Positions 8,899 through 17,032 are shown, counted from the first letter of the stretch. The stretch is 64,000 nucleotides of DNA from a bacterium (GCA_003245715.1 QKCJ01000024.1:124001-188000), one strand, 5' to 3'. A program made the numbers and translations. Notes: generated from the letters alone by a model not told the origin.

Positions 8899-10224
8899 CT
8901 AGAGCGCGATACCGGTCAGCTCGTCAATCTTCTCGATATTAGCCTTCACCGCCTGCAGGAACTTCGCACCCGGAGCGCCATCAACAACCTGATGGTCAAT
9001 TGTCAGAGACAAGCCAATATAGTCGCAGTACTTGATCTCCCCACCCTCACGCACAGGACGCAGTACCGGAGCGCAGACACCAAGGATCGCTACCTGCGGA
9101 GCGTTAAGAACAGGAGTAAAGCTTTCAATACCGAACGCACCAAGGTTGGAAACAGTAAAGGTTCCACCCTCAAGATTGTCCGGGCTGATGCTGCCGCCGA
9201 TTGCTTCAGCCGCAAGCTGCTTGACTTTCAGAGCGATGTCCTTAAGTTCCATCTTGCCGGCGCCGTGCAGAACCGGAACCAGCAGCCCCTTAGGAGTATC
9301 ACAGGCAAAAGCGATATTAACGCCCTTACCCGGATAAATCTTGTTGTTATAGTACTCGCAGTTAAGCGCCGGAAATTCCTTGAGCGCGGCAACAACGGCA
9401 AACATGATAAGATCACCGACGGTTACATTAACAAAACCAGGCTCGCCCTGCTGTTTCTTAATCGCACCACGGCAGGCAAGAAGCTTGTCTGCACGTGCTG
9501 AACCGTTGAGGGTAAGCTGGGCGTGGTCCTTCAGTGAAGCATTCATGCGCTGGGCGATAACCTTGCGGACGTTGCTCATCGGCTCGCCCTTCTTGAGGTC
9601 GGCACCGCGAACAAGACCGTCGACACCAGTCGCGACCTTACCCATTTCATAACCCTTGGTCAGAAGCTTACGCGCCAGGAATGATTTGCGCGGCTCTGAA
9701 TAATATCTGGCCTTGAGGTCTTCTTCAGTGATACGGCCATTAGGGCCACTACCGGTCATGCCGGAGTAATCAATGCCGTGGCTCTTGGCGTACAGACGCG
9801 CACGTGGTGAAGCGACGCCAGTCATTACCTGAGGCGCGGCTGGTGCTGCAGAAGCGGTTGCTGTTGCTTCAACAGTAGCTGCACCACCGGCAACCGGAGC
9901 TGCCGCTGCAGGAGCGCCACCCGGAGCCGGAGCCGCCGCTGCCGCAGGTGCAGCTTTAGCAGGGCGGAAAGACTCAACATCCTCCCCATCCGCACCGATA
10001 ACCCCAACATTGGTCAGAACCGGGGCAAGTTCCCCTTCATTAACAAACAACGCAATAATCTTACCGTCGGCCGGAGCTTCAATTTCAAAGGTCGCCTTGT
10101 CGGTTTCCATCTCCGCGATCGGCTCGCCTGCAGTGACTGTCTCGCCGACCTTCTTCTTCCACGCGACGATCAGACACTCTTCAACACTGTTACCCTGTTT
10201 GGGCATCAGAATAGGTGTTGCCAT
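8899..10224 (-). CDS. 2-oxoacid dehydrogenase E2, lipoyl acyltransferase
   Basis: Dihydrolipoamide acyltransferase core of the complex. It has one lipoyl domain (about residues 1-75) with the lipoyl lysine in METDKATFE (Lys43), then an Ala/Pro-rich flexible linker. The peripheral subunit-binding domain (around SPRARLYAKSHGIDYSGM and GPNGRITEEDL) and the catalytic domain follow, ending with DHQVVDGA, the conserved His/Asp acyltransferase motif. I place the start at 10224, where GGAG stands 8 bases upstream, instead of the upstream in-frame start at 10251. The lipoylated protein is cytoplasmic and forms the multimeric core. No lipoate ligase or synthase is seen in the window. Confidence 0.93.
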   Translation of the reverse strand: MATPILMPKQGNSVEECLIVAWKKKVGETVTAGEPIAEMETDKATFEIEAPADGKIIALFVNEGELAPVLTNVGVIGADGEDVESFRPAKAAPAAAAAPAPGGAPAAAAPVAGGAATVEATATASAAPAAPQVMTGVASPRARLYAKSHGIDYSGMTGSGPNGRITEEDLKARYYSEPRKSFLARKLLTKGYEMGKVATGVDGLVRGADLKKGEPMSNVRKVIAQRMNASLKDHAQLTLNGSARADKLLACRGAIKKQQGEPGFVNVTVGDLIMFAVVAALKEFPALNCEYYNNKIYPGKGVNIAFACDTPKGLLVPVLHGAGKMELKDIALKVKQLAAEAIGGSISPDNLEGGTFTVSNLGAFGIESFTPVLNAPQVAILGVCAPVLRPVREGGEIKYCDYIGLSLTIDHQVVDGAPGAKFLQAVKANIEKIDELTGIAL

Positions 10225-10299
10225 CTCTCTATCTCCAATACTGCTAATCAAAAAAGTATTTACTGTTTCATTTCTTGCGCCCCAACTACAGCGCTCATA

Positions 10300-11556
10300 C
10301 TAGCTCGCAAAGTTAGCCAGCAGGTACTCCTCAGCTTCAACCGACCAGAGTCCGTTATGCTTTGTGCAGATTTCATCAAGCTTGGCATAACGCGCATCAG
10401 ACTTGCCAATCTCAGCAAAATCAGAAATAGCAGTCATCGGCATCTCAACAACTGTGTAAATCAGCTTCTTGCCGCCCGGAATATTCGGCAAGTTGAGTGT
10501 CGTCTCAACAACACTGTTAAGACCACCAACGTGGGTAATCATAACCGCCGGGTTAAGCTTGCCCTGCCCCATCATCGCCAGAGATTCTTTCATGTCATCA
10601 GTATTACCGCCACTTGTACCAACAATGTGAGTAGCAGCGTAGTGGACATTGTAAAAATTAAACTCGGCCTTGAATTCAGGATTGGTAGGACCGGCAAAGA
10701 AATTCAGACAGCCGTCTTTACCAAGAATCGCATCGCCCTGCTCGATAACCGGACGAACCGGTGCAAAGACGAAGACATCGTCATAACCTTCACCGCCATT
10801 GGCATCGAGAATAGTCTTGATCGGATCGCCATTACCGGTGTTAAGATAAAGCAGTTCCACACCGTTTTTCTTTGCTTCTTCAACAGTGAACAAACTCGCC
10901 GCACGTGCCAGTCGCGCGTCATCAATATCAGTAACAACCAGACGCGCAGGCTTGCGGTCGCAGTGAATAGCGTAATCAATCGCGCCCAATCCCATCGGGC
11001 CAACGCCGGCAAGGATCGCCATCGAACCACCCTCGACAATTCCCATATCATGCACATATGTTCCCTGAGTTGTGTGGTAGTTGGCGTGGAACGCGCCAAC
11101 AATACAGCTGACCGGCTCTGAGAGGCTGGCAAGAAAATAACCTTCGCCTTCATAAGGAAGCAGACAGCCCATTTCCATAACTTCGTTAGGAATGTTAATG
11201 TAAGTAGCATCGCCACCGATAAACTTGTATGAATAACCCGGAGCATAAAGGCTGCCCTTGTAGTTGAGCGCTGGCTGGATTGAGAACTTCATACCGGCCT
11301 TGAACTCCCCTGCCCACTTGCTGCCAACCTCAACGATCTCGCCGCAGAATTCATGGCCGATCATTGTCGGATTATCAGCGCAATCATCAGGAACGCGTTT
11401 GTGCTCAGGTCCCTGCTTGGCTGCTTTATAGCTTGACATACAGATACTGTCAGAGATAACCTTTGCGCGGATTTCATCCTCACCGATCTCCGGTAATTCA
11501 AATTCCTCAAGGCGGATATCACTCTTACCGTAAAGTCTTACTGCTTTAGTCTTCAT
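10300..11556 (-). CDS. sorE: Zinc-dependent dehydrogenase of the SorE (L-sorbose-1-phosphate reductase) family
   Basis: Medium-chain Zn dehydrogenase of 418 residues. Key features are SDSICMSSYKAAKQG near residue 35, the Zn/catalytic motif IGHEFCGEIVEVG, SLSEPVSCIVGAF, the nucleotide-binding GVGPMGLGAIDYA, and NFFAGPTNPEF with GTSGGNTDDMKE. This combination, especially ICMSSYKAA and TSGGNTDDM, is what I know from SorE proteins, which interconvert L-sorbose 1-phosphate and glucitol 6-phosphate with NAD(P)H. The neighbour at 12477 resembles the next enzyme, glucitol-6-phosphate dehydrogenase, which supports a polyol-phosphate role. AAAGG precedes the ATG. The exact substrate may be a different ketose or polyol phosphate. 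No PTS or kinase gene lies nearby to make the phosphate. Confidence 0.82.
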   Translation of the reverse strand: MKTKAVRLYGKSDIRLEEFELPEIGEDEIRAKVISDSICMSSYKAAKQGPEHKRVPDDCADNPTMIGHEFCGEIVEVGSKWAGEFKAGMKFSIQPALNYKGSLYAPGYSYKFIGGDATYINIPNEVMEMGCLLPYEGEGYFLASLSEPVSCIVGAFHANYHTTQGTYVHDMGIVEGGSMAILAGVGPMGLGAIDYAIHCDRKPARLVVTDIDDARLARAASLFTVEEAKKNGVELLYLNTGNGDPIKTILDANGGEGYDDVFVFAPVRPVIEQGDAILGKDGCLNFFAGPTNPEFKAEFNFYNVHYAATHIVGTSGGNTDDMKESLAMMGQGKLNPAVMITHVGGLNSVVETTLNLPNIPGGKKLIYTVVEMPMTAISDFAEIGKSDARYAKLDEICTKHNGLWSVEAEEYLLANFAS

Positions 11557-11615
11557 TTGTTAAACCTTTCTGCAGCGCGCCCGCCGCAACATTTATATAG
11601 CCTAAAAAAATATGC

Positions 11616-12410
11616 TTAATTATTTTCAACACTCACCCGGTCAACCCGGATACCCTCATGCTCAAACTCCGCCGCCGCCTTTACCGACAACCCTTCGTCA
11701 GTAATTATGCGTTGCAGTGTCTGAACTCCGCCGGCAGACGAGAATGAAACCTTGCCGAATTTCTTGCTGTCAGCAAGCAAGATCACCTCACGTGCCGCGC
11801 GCGTTGCCACCTTCTTGGTAAAGGCCTCGCCCGGCTCAGTCGTCGTCAACCCCTCACGCGCCGAGATACCGATAGTTCCCATAAACGCCTTATCAACATG
11901 CAGCTCAGACAAAAGCAGTGAACTGAGCGACCCGATAATCGTCTGGGAATGGCGGCGCAACTCACCCCCGGCAATAATCAGTCGCGGACCACCGCTTGAC
12001 AGCTCCATCGCCGCGCGCAGCGAATTAGTAACAACGGTAATGTCTTCGCGGTTCTTGAGAAGACGCGCCAGCGCCAGCAAGGTACTGCCACCATCAAGGA
12101 AGATCGTTTCACCTTCACCGATGAGATTATAAGCCGCTTCAGCGATAGCCAGCTTTTCCTTCTCCGACTCCATGGTCTTCTCGTCGAACTGCAACTCGTC
12201 AAGAAGCTTGTCCGCCGGTACAGCCCCGCCATGCACACGCTTCAAATCACCGCGCGCCTCAAGCTCTTCAAGATCACGCCGGACTGTCGCCGGAGAAACC
12301 CCAAGTGTCTCGCAGAGCTCATCAACGCGCACCACATTCTCACGCCGGAGATTCTCAAGGATCTGTCCCTGACGCTGCGGAGCTAGCTCTTTGTGCTTTA
12401 CCTGTGCCAT
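11616..12410 (-). CDS. DeoR-family transcriptional regulator
   Basis: Sugar-phosphate-responsive repressor type. The N-terminal helix-turn-helix is typical of DeoR: RQGQILENLRREN, VDELCETLGVSPATVRRDLEELE, then RVHGGAV. The C-terminal DeoRC domain (about 80-240) carries IFLDGGSTLLALARLL, VVTNSLRAAMEL and GGELRRHSQTIIG, the fold that binds phosphorylated sugars. The gene sits inside the operon it probably controls, between the SorE-like and SrlD-like genes, which suggests autoregulation. Candidate operator repeats lie upstream of the operon promoter near 14706-14727. Effector unknown; a ketose or polyol phosphate is expected from the context. Confidence 0.9.
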   Translation of the reverse strand: MAQVKHKELAPQRQGQILENLRRENVVRVDELCETLGVSPATVRRDLEELEARGDLKRVHGGAVPADKLLDELQFDEKTMESEKEKLAIAEAAYNLIGEGETIFLDGGSTLLALARLLKNREDITVVTNSLRAAMELSSGGPRLIIAGGELRRHSQTIIGSLSSLLLSELHVDKAFMGTIGISAREGLTTTEPGEAFTKKVATRAAREVILLADSKKFGKVSFSSAGGVQTLQRIITDEGLSVKAAAEFEHEGIRVDRVSVENN

Positions 12411-12476
12411 ATTTTTGCCTCAATTTTTTATAAACATACTTCAGTAATTTTATGCAACCAATCTGCAAGTCGCAGA

Positions 12477-13274
12477 CTATTTCATTTCCTGACCACCGGT
12501 AACGTTGATCCCCTGACCGGTCATGTAGCTTGAAGCGTCAGACGCAAGGAAAATAAGCAGGTTGCAGACATCGTCATACTGGCAGCCGCGCTTCATCGGA
12601 ACCTGATTAATATAACGTTCACGAACTTCCGCTTCACTGATACCAAGCTTTTCAGCGTACTGCTTGTAGAGTGAGTTAACCCAGAGAGGACTGTCAAGAA
12701 GGTTACCAGGGCAGATTGAATTAACGCGCACACCAGTTTCAGCAAGATCAAGAGCGATACTCTGAGTCAGGCCGATACCGCCGAACTTGCCGGCTGAGTA
12801 GGCTGAATTCTTGAAAGAACCCTTCTTGCCTGATTTTGAATTAATCTGGATAATTGAGCCTTTACCGTTCTTCTTCATGGCAATTGCCGCGTGCTTTGCA
12901 AAGAGAAAATAACCGAAAAGATTAACGTCGATTACTTTCTTCCACTTGGCAGCGTCAGCAACAGTAATCTCTTCAGCAATCAGAATCGCAGCGTTGGCAA
13001 CCGCTATATCAACCTTGCCGAATTTGTCCTCAGCAGTCTTGAGAAGGTTGGCGACCTCGTCTTCATTTGTGACATCAACCTTGACGCCGATAGCTTCGCC
13101 GTTAAATTCCTTGCTGATCTCTTCAGCAGTCTGCTTGACAACATCTTCCTGAATGTCACCGATAACAACCTTGCAGCCTTCCTGCAGAAGACGTCCACAG
13201 ATCGCGCGTCCCAAGCCCTGCGCTCCGCCAGTAACAACCGCAACCCTGCCAGCAATTGAAAATACGCTCATCAT
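12477..13274 (-). CDS. srlD: SDR dehydrogenase of the SrlD (sorbitol-6-phosphate 2-dehydrogenase) type
   Basis: Short-chain dehydrogenase/reductase of about 265 residues. It shows the cofactor motif TGGAQGLG, the NAG-equivalent region VANAAILIAEE and the catalytic set with Ser in INSKSGKKGS and YSAGKFGG (Tyr-x3-Lys). The stretch PGNLLDSPLWVNSLYKQYA and the ending TGQGINVTGGQ strongly resemble SrlD, which oxidises glucitol 6-phosphate to fructose 6-phosphate with NAD+. Starts at 13274 and 13271 (ATG ATG) are supported by GAAAGG upstream; a TTG at 13277 is less likely. It is the second gene of the operon, next to the DeoR regulator. Together with the SorE-like enzyme it could connect L-sorbose 1-phosphate to fructose 6-phosphate. 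Confidence 0.83.
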   Translation of the reverse strand: MMSVFSIAGRVAVVTGGAQGLGRAICGRLLQEGCKVVIGDIQEDVVKQTAEEISKEFNGEAIGVKVDVTNEDEVANLLKTAEDKFGKVDIAVANAAILIAEEITVADAAKWKKVIDVNLFGYFLFAKHAAIAMKKNGKGSIIQINSKSGKKGSFKNSAYSAGKFGGIGLTQSIALDLAETGVRVNSICPGNLLDSPLWVNSLYKQYAEKLGISEAEVRERYINQVPMKRGCQYDDVCNLLIFLASDASSYMTGQGINVTGGQEMK

Positions 13275-13344
13275 CAACCTTTCTCTTAATCTTTATTTTT
13301 CTAATTTTATAACTGACTAAAATTTGAATCCATTATCACGACGC

Positions 13345-14589
13345 TCAGACACAAGCCCCCGCCGGAAAACCGCCAATCCTCGCAAGCTCACGGTTACGCT
13401 TGAGGCGGTCATTCTCCTGCGGCAATTCAGTAACGCCTTCCTCACGCTGCAGCTTGCTGTAGCCATACAACGCATAAGCGTTCTCGCGGAAAAGCCGTGC
13501 GTGCTTCTTCATCTCGGGCGCATCAAAATTATCAACAAACGGCAGGCCGTAATTATTCATCTCAGTACCGACAGTTATCAGCATGCCACGCTTTCTTGAC
13601 TCCTCCACCAGCGCGTCAAACTTGGCAACCTTGATCGCCTTAACCTCGGCATCAGCGATGTTCCAATTGCGGTCAGGGATAATGCTGATCGCCTCACAAC
13701 CAAGCCCAAGAGCAAAGTCACAGAGCTTCTCCGCGTCACTCTCACCGTTGGATGTACCGTCCAGCCACGCCCAGCAAGGGATCCCGCCGCAAGCCTTGAC
13801 CATGCTTATCATCTTCTCAACAGCCGGGAAGGTAGTGGCGTCAGGCTGCACATAACCAGGTCCGCCCTTCTTCATCAGCTTGGCGCGGATTGTATTACGA
13901 AGCTTTGCCTTGTTACTGATAATCGACTTGACCTCATCAGCAGTCATTGACAGAGTCTTCGCCCAGTAAGCAATAACCTTGTCCTCATACTCAAACATCA
14001 ACCTCGCCTTGCGGTCAAAGGCCGCCAGCATATGACGCTCGGTGGCATTACCAGACGGAGTCAGACGCTCAACATCATGAGCATAATCAATCTCAAGCTC
14101 GCCAAGCGCACCGCGCAGACGATCAAGCATCGCGATATTACGCTCACGCGCACCGCTGCGCATCTCGGCCAGAGTCTTCGCCGCTTCGCTGCCCTCTTCA
14201 GGCAGACGGGTAAAACAGCAACCCATGTGATAAGCGACCCCAGGCTCACCCGGTGAGTTGATATCCTTGTCAGCCATGTCATTTACAAAGGTACGCGATT
14301 CAAGTGAAGAGATCGTGCGAAGATCCAGAATCTTGCCCGCTTCATAAAATTCATCCATCGCATCAAGCACGTCAAAGTCAACCGTACCAGCAACCTCAAG
14401 ACCACGTACCTTGGCCTCATAAGCAACACGGCTCGGTGACCAGTCCTCCGCATTAAATGAAAAAAAAGTGTGCAGGTGGGTGTTGACCGCCTCCACACTC
14501 AACGGCGCAATATCACTGGCCGCTTCTTTTAATGCCTCAAGTCTCTGCTTTAAATCGAATGAATTGATCTTCGCTTCGTCCATCCCCAT
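13345..14589 (-). CDS. PHP-domain metal-dependent hydrolase-like protein
   Basis: Predicted member of the PHP superfamily (histidinol-phosphatase and polymerase-associated phosphoesterase fold), 414 residues. Metal-ligand motif I is NTHLHTFFSFN (His38, His40). Motif II, normally containing Asp-His-Asp, reads VDFDV here (Asp71-Phe72-Asp73). An acidic motif III follows in LESRTF (Glu97). Later candidate ligands are in YHMGCC and TVGTEMNNYG. The middle (about 120-250) is a helical insertion. It is the first gene after the operon promoter, with GGAAGGG before the ATG. Acting on a sugar phosphate would fit the context, but I do not recognise a characterised orthologue, and the loss of the His in motif II means the metal site may differ. 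Confidence 0.65.
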   Translation of the reverse strand: MGMDEAKINSFDLKQRLEALKEAASDIAPLSVEAVNTHLHTFFSFNAEDWSPSRVAYEAKVRGLEVAGTVDFDVLDAMDEFYEAGKILDLRTISSLESRTFVNDMADKDINSPGEPGVAYHMGCCFTRLPEEGSEAAKTLAEMRSGARERNIAMLDRLRGALGELEIDYAHDVERLTPSGNATERHMLAAFDRKARLMFEYEDKVIAYWAKTLSMTADEVKSIISNKAKLRNTIRAKLMKKGGPGYVQPDATTFPAVEKMISMVKACGGIPCWAWLDGTSNGESDAEKLCDFALGLGCEAISIIPDRNWNIADAEVKAIKVAKFDALVEESRKRGMLITVGTEMNNYGLPFVDNFDAPEMKKHARLFRENAYALYGYSKLQREEGVTELPQENDRLKRNRELARIGGFPAGACV

Positions 14590-14673
14590 AACGTCCCTTC
14601 CGACAATTTGTTATCTGCACCCTAAAAAATGAAATCAATCGCCGACCATGATTGATAATGATTACTTTTGATT

Positions 14674-14702
14674 ATTATACCCCCCAGTTTTTGCGATGTC
14701 AA
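14674..14702 (-). promoter_or_regulatory. Consensus sigma-70 promoter of the polyol-phosphate/2-oxoacid dehydrogenase operon
   Basis: On the minus strand, TTGACA (14702-14697) and TATAAT (14679-14674) are both perfect and separated by exactly 17 bases. Transcription would begin near 14667 and give a leader of about 80 bases before the PHP-protein start at 14589. A perfect promoter implies strong basal activity and therefore control by a repressor. Confidence 0.85.
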
Positions 14703-14705
14703 ACT

Positions 14706-14727
14706 CAAATAAACAAAAACAAATAAA
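14706..14727 (-). promoter_or_regulatory. Candidate DeoR-type operator, direct repeats
   Basis: Two identical octamers CAAATAAA (14706-14713 and 14720-14727 on the plus strand; TTTATTTG on the minus strand) are spaced 14 bases start to start, immediately upstream of the -35 box. DeoR-family repressors often bind T-rich direct repeats of the TGTTTNWTTT kind, and TGTTTATTTG occurs here. The site would suit the DeoR regulator encoded in the operon. Purely sequence-based inference. Confidence 0.4.
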
Positions 14728-14849
14728 AATAATCACCTTTTGCCGATATCCGATATTTTTTTACTGAAAACGCTTAAATTAGATGGATAAATAATCAAAA
14801 TCTTTCAGAAAGTGACTGCCGCAGCCGGAAACAAAAACAGATAAAACGT

Positions 14850-15569
14850 TTAAAGATAAGAGATTACAATTATTTCGCGGCTTCTGCCGACAAGAGAAGA
14901 AATATCCGTTATCTGTATTTTTTTGATTGATTCCTCAGGCAGGGTGAGGTCTTTGAGATAAAAAATCTCAGGGGTGTTTTTTTTTGTTTCCCCGTAAACC
15001 AGTCCTGCATTGAATGACTTTCCCGCACCGGCACAGCAGCAGAGACATTCAATGAATTCACAGATCAGGTTATTATTTGCTTTATTACCGCCAAGGATGA
15101 TTACCCCGCTAAAGCCCGACGGGATAGACCCGGCGTCAGGAATATTTTTGATTACGGCAAGAAAATTTTTAAGCTCCGCCGGCTCTGGTGTGTGGGCGCT
15201 AAAAATCATTAATTTATCAAGAGGCAAGGCAAGCCTGCAGGCCGCAACCTCCACAGAACTGATCCCCGCAACAATCCTGCACCTGGCTCTGCCGAAATAC
15301 TCAACCACTTTACCGGCAAGGCTGTAAAGAGACGGGCTGCCTGAGACCAGCACACCAACTCTACCCGGCAACCCTGAAAGCTTCTGGCAGAATGCCAAAA
15401 CATCCCGCCCGTCAAATAAAACTTTCTCGCCGCGATAATCAGGGAATAACGAAAAAAGGCGCTCCGTACCCGCAAGGTTGTCAACGCCCTGCGCCGCAGC
15501 GATAGCCGCCGGAAGAAGATAATCCCTGCCTCCGGGGCCGCAACCGATAATGACCACTTCATCCGGCAT
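14850..15569 (-). CDS. cbiE: Cobalt-precorrin-7 C5-methyltransferase (CbiE)
   Basis: SAM-dependent tetrapyrrole methyltransferase of 239 residues in the cobalamin (vitamin B12) pathway. It shows the nucleotide/SAM motif IIGCGPGGRDYLLPAA at the N-terminus, GRVGVLVSGSPSLYSLAG near residue 85, and VAGISSVEVAACRLALP. No CbiT decarboxylase domain is fused, so this is the stand-alone anaerobic-type CbiE. Its ATG overlaps the stop of the upstream gene (TAATG at 15567-15571), so translation is coupled to the unknown 332-residue protein. No other cobalamin gene is in the window, so the rest of the pathway must be elsewhere. Confidence 0.85.
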   Translation of the reverse strand: MPDEVVIIGCGPGGRDYLLPAAIAAAQGVDNLAGTERLFSLFPDYRGEKVLFDGRDVLAFCQKLSGLPGRVGVLVSGSPSLYSLAGKVVEYFGRARCRIVAGISSVEVAACRLALPLDKLMIFSAHTPEPAELKNFLAVIKNIPDAGSIPSGFSGVIILGGNKANNNLICEFIECLCCCAGAGKSFNAGLVYGETKKNTPEIFYLKDLTLPEESIKKIQITDISSLVGRSREIIVISYL

Positions 15570-16567
15570 TACAGATATCCGTTTTTATAGACAGTGCGGT
15601 CGTTGGCGATATCAGAGAGAACGTCCTTAGGCAGATAGTTACCAAGATCAAATTTGCGGTTGATATAACGGATAAGCTCCTCGGACTCATGGTTGAGCTG
15701 ATCGAAGTTACCTTTCTCGACATAACTTTTTACAGTTGTACACATGGTAAGAAGCTCATTGAGCTGATTGATGTAGAACTGTTTTCTGGCCATGATACTG
15801 GTGATTGCGTCCTTACCGTTGATGATGATTGTCTGAAGGCGCCCGCGCAGCATGGCTTCATATTTATTGAGCATCTGCTGGACGTACTCCGGTTCCATAT
15901 CCTTAGGCATGTTACTGCTTCGCTTGAGGTCTTTGACCTTCTTCAGGGTTGAGTCGGCGACCGAGCGTATTTCCTCTTCCGGGAATGTTATATAAAATGT
16001 CCGGCGCAGGCGCTCAAGTTCTTTTATATCAGGTACCGCAGCATCAAGTGCGTCTGAAGCAATATTCATGTAGGATGTGACCTCTTCCTCATCGATATTT
16101 TCCCGCAGGATTTTCAGCAGGTTTGTCGCCTGTCCGCAAAAAGCCGCCGACAGGATCGAATAACGCATCTCGACCATCCGGTCACTTTTTGCCACAGCGT
16201 CATTTAGAGGTTTGAATTTCGGTTTTTTGATCTTCCCCCGGCTCTCGCCAAGGATCATTTTCAGGTCTTCAGGAACGCTTGTACTAAGACGATCATAAGG
16301 GAAGAGGTTACGCACCACCCGCAGCAGCACCTTCTGCGAGGCCATGACATGCTCAAGATTGGCAGACTCAAGAATTTTCTGGGCAATACAGATTCGCGTC
16401 GCATAGTCAAAAGGGCTGCAACGCCCCTGCAATTCCCAATACATTGCTATCAGCCAATCGACAAAAAAGCCCTTTGGCGCCTGAAAACGCGCCAAATACT
16501 CCCGCTGTGTGGAGAAATCCACATCTTCTTCATAGGCTTTATCTATATCTGGTGAAGCAATAAACAT
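15569..16567 (-). CDS. Unknown helical protein coupled to cbiE
   Basis: A 332-residue soluble protein that I do not recognise. It has no signal peptide or membrane segment. Composition and spacing predict an all-helical fold, with a Lys-rich stretch GKIKKPKFKPL near residue 112 and heptad-like helices from about residue 190 to the end. It could be a regulatory or scaffold protein. Its stop overlaps the start of cbiE by two bases, so the two are translated together, but this does not show a cobalamin role. The ribosome site is weak. A TATAAT on the minus strand near 16619-16614 could serve as its promoter -10, with only a T-rich -35. Confidence 0.75.
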   Translation of the reverse strand: MFIASPDIDKAYEEDVDFSTQREYLARFQAPKGFFVDWLIAMYWELQGRCSPFDYATRICIAQKILESANLEHVMASQKVLLRVVRNLFPYDRLSTSVPEDLKMILGESRGKIKKPKFKPLNDAVAKSDRMVEMRYSILSAAFCGQATNLLKILRENIDEEEVTSYMNIASDALDAAVPDIKELERLRRTFYITFPEEEIRSVADSTLKKVKDLKRSSNMPKDMEPEYVQQMLNKYEAMLRGRLQTIIINGKDAITSIMARKQFYINQLNELLTMCTTVKSYVEKGNFDQLNHESEELIRYINRKFDLGNYLPKDVLSDIANDRTVYKNGYL

Positions 16568-16862
16568 TTTTTACAGAAAGACCCGTCCCGTGTAATCCCC
16601 AATAAAAACTGCAATTATAGTCTGTACTCAAATATACAAAAAAAATGACTCCTTCCCTAGTATAACCGAAGGAAATCTTGCCATATATTGCTGCTCCCCC
16701 TGTAGCCGGCCCCCTCGCCAGCTTTTTGCGCAAATCCGCTTCATCCGATCAGAAATGCTACATTTGCGCAATTCGAGATTAGCAAAAAAGATGATTTTTG
16801 TCAAGCAAAGCCTTAATTTTTGTTTAAAATCATAAATTTATCGCAGAATCATTATTTACAAT
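16568..16862. other. Gene-free region upstream of the 332-residue protein gene
   Basis: No convincing gene. It holds a candidate minus-strand -10 (TATAAT near 16614-16619) and two copies of the palindrome TTGCGCAA, at 16726-16733 and 16764-16771. In extended form these give an exact 10-bp inverted repeat, TTGCGCAAAT (16726-16735) and ATTTGCGCAA (16762-16771). The arrangement could be a pair of operator sites. A short open frame at 16539-16733 has no ribosome site and is not accepted. Confidence 0.4.
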
Positions 16863-16864
16863 GG

Positions 16865-17032
16865 TTAGAGTCTGTCGTCACGAGATTTTGCTGTCTCAGC
16901 CAAGGCTGTCGCGACAAAGAGACCTTATTGGTCTGTGCGAAGCGATACCCGAACCGGGCCGATTAACCCAGGACAATCCACCAGAACACGCATATTGAAT
17001 AATTTTACTATTTATGTGACGACTGGCTCTAA
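16865..17032. mobile_element. MITE-like element with terminal inverted repeats and TA ends
   Basis: The sequence TTAGAGTCTGTCGTCAC at 16865-16881 is matched in inverted orientation by GTGACGACTGGCTCTAA at 17016-17032 (15 of 17 positions). The ends can be read as TA-GAG...CTC-TA, the pattern left by IS630/Tc1-type or some IS5-group transposases that duplicate TA. The 168-base interior has no intact gene but contains smaller hairpins such as AGACC-TTATT-GGTCT (16920-16934). The interior is GC-richer than the AT-rich flanks. The alternative is a structured non-coding RNA closed by a 17-bp stem. No second copy was noticed in this window. Confidence 0.5.

Noticed and set aside
10357-11121. 254-residue plus-strand open frame
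   Set aside because: Antisense to the SorE-like dehydrogenase gene; no family features.
15569-16567. Cobalamin riboswitch ahead of the cbiE transcript
   Set aside because: No B12-box-like sequence was found upstream of the coupled pair.
16865-17032. 6S RNA or SRP RNA
   Set aside because: The closing stem is suggestive, but I could not match the conserved loop of SRP RNA or the open central bubble of 6S RNA, and the TA-flanked ends fit a MITE better.
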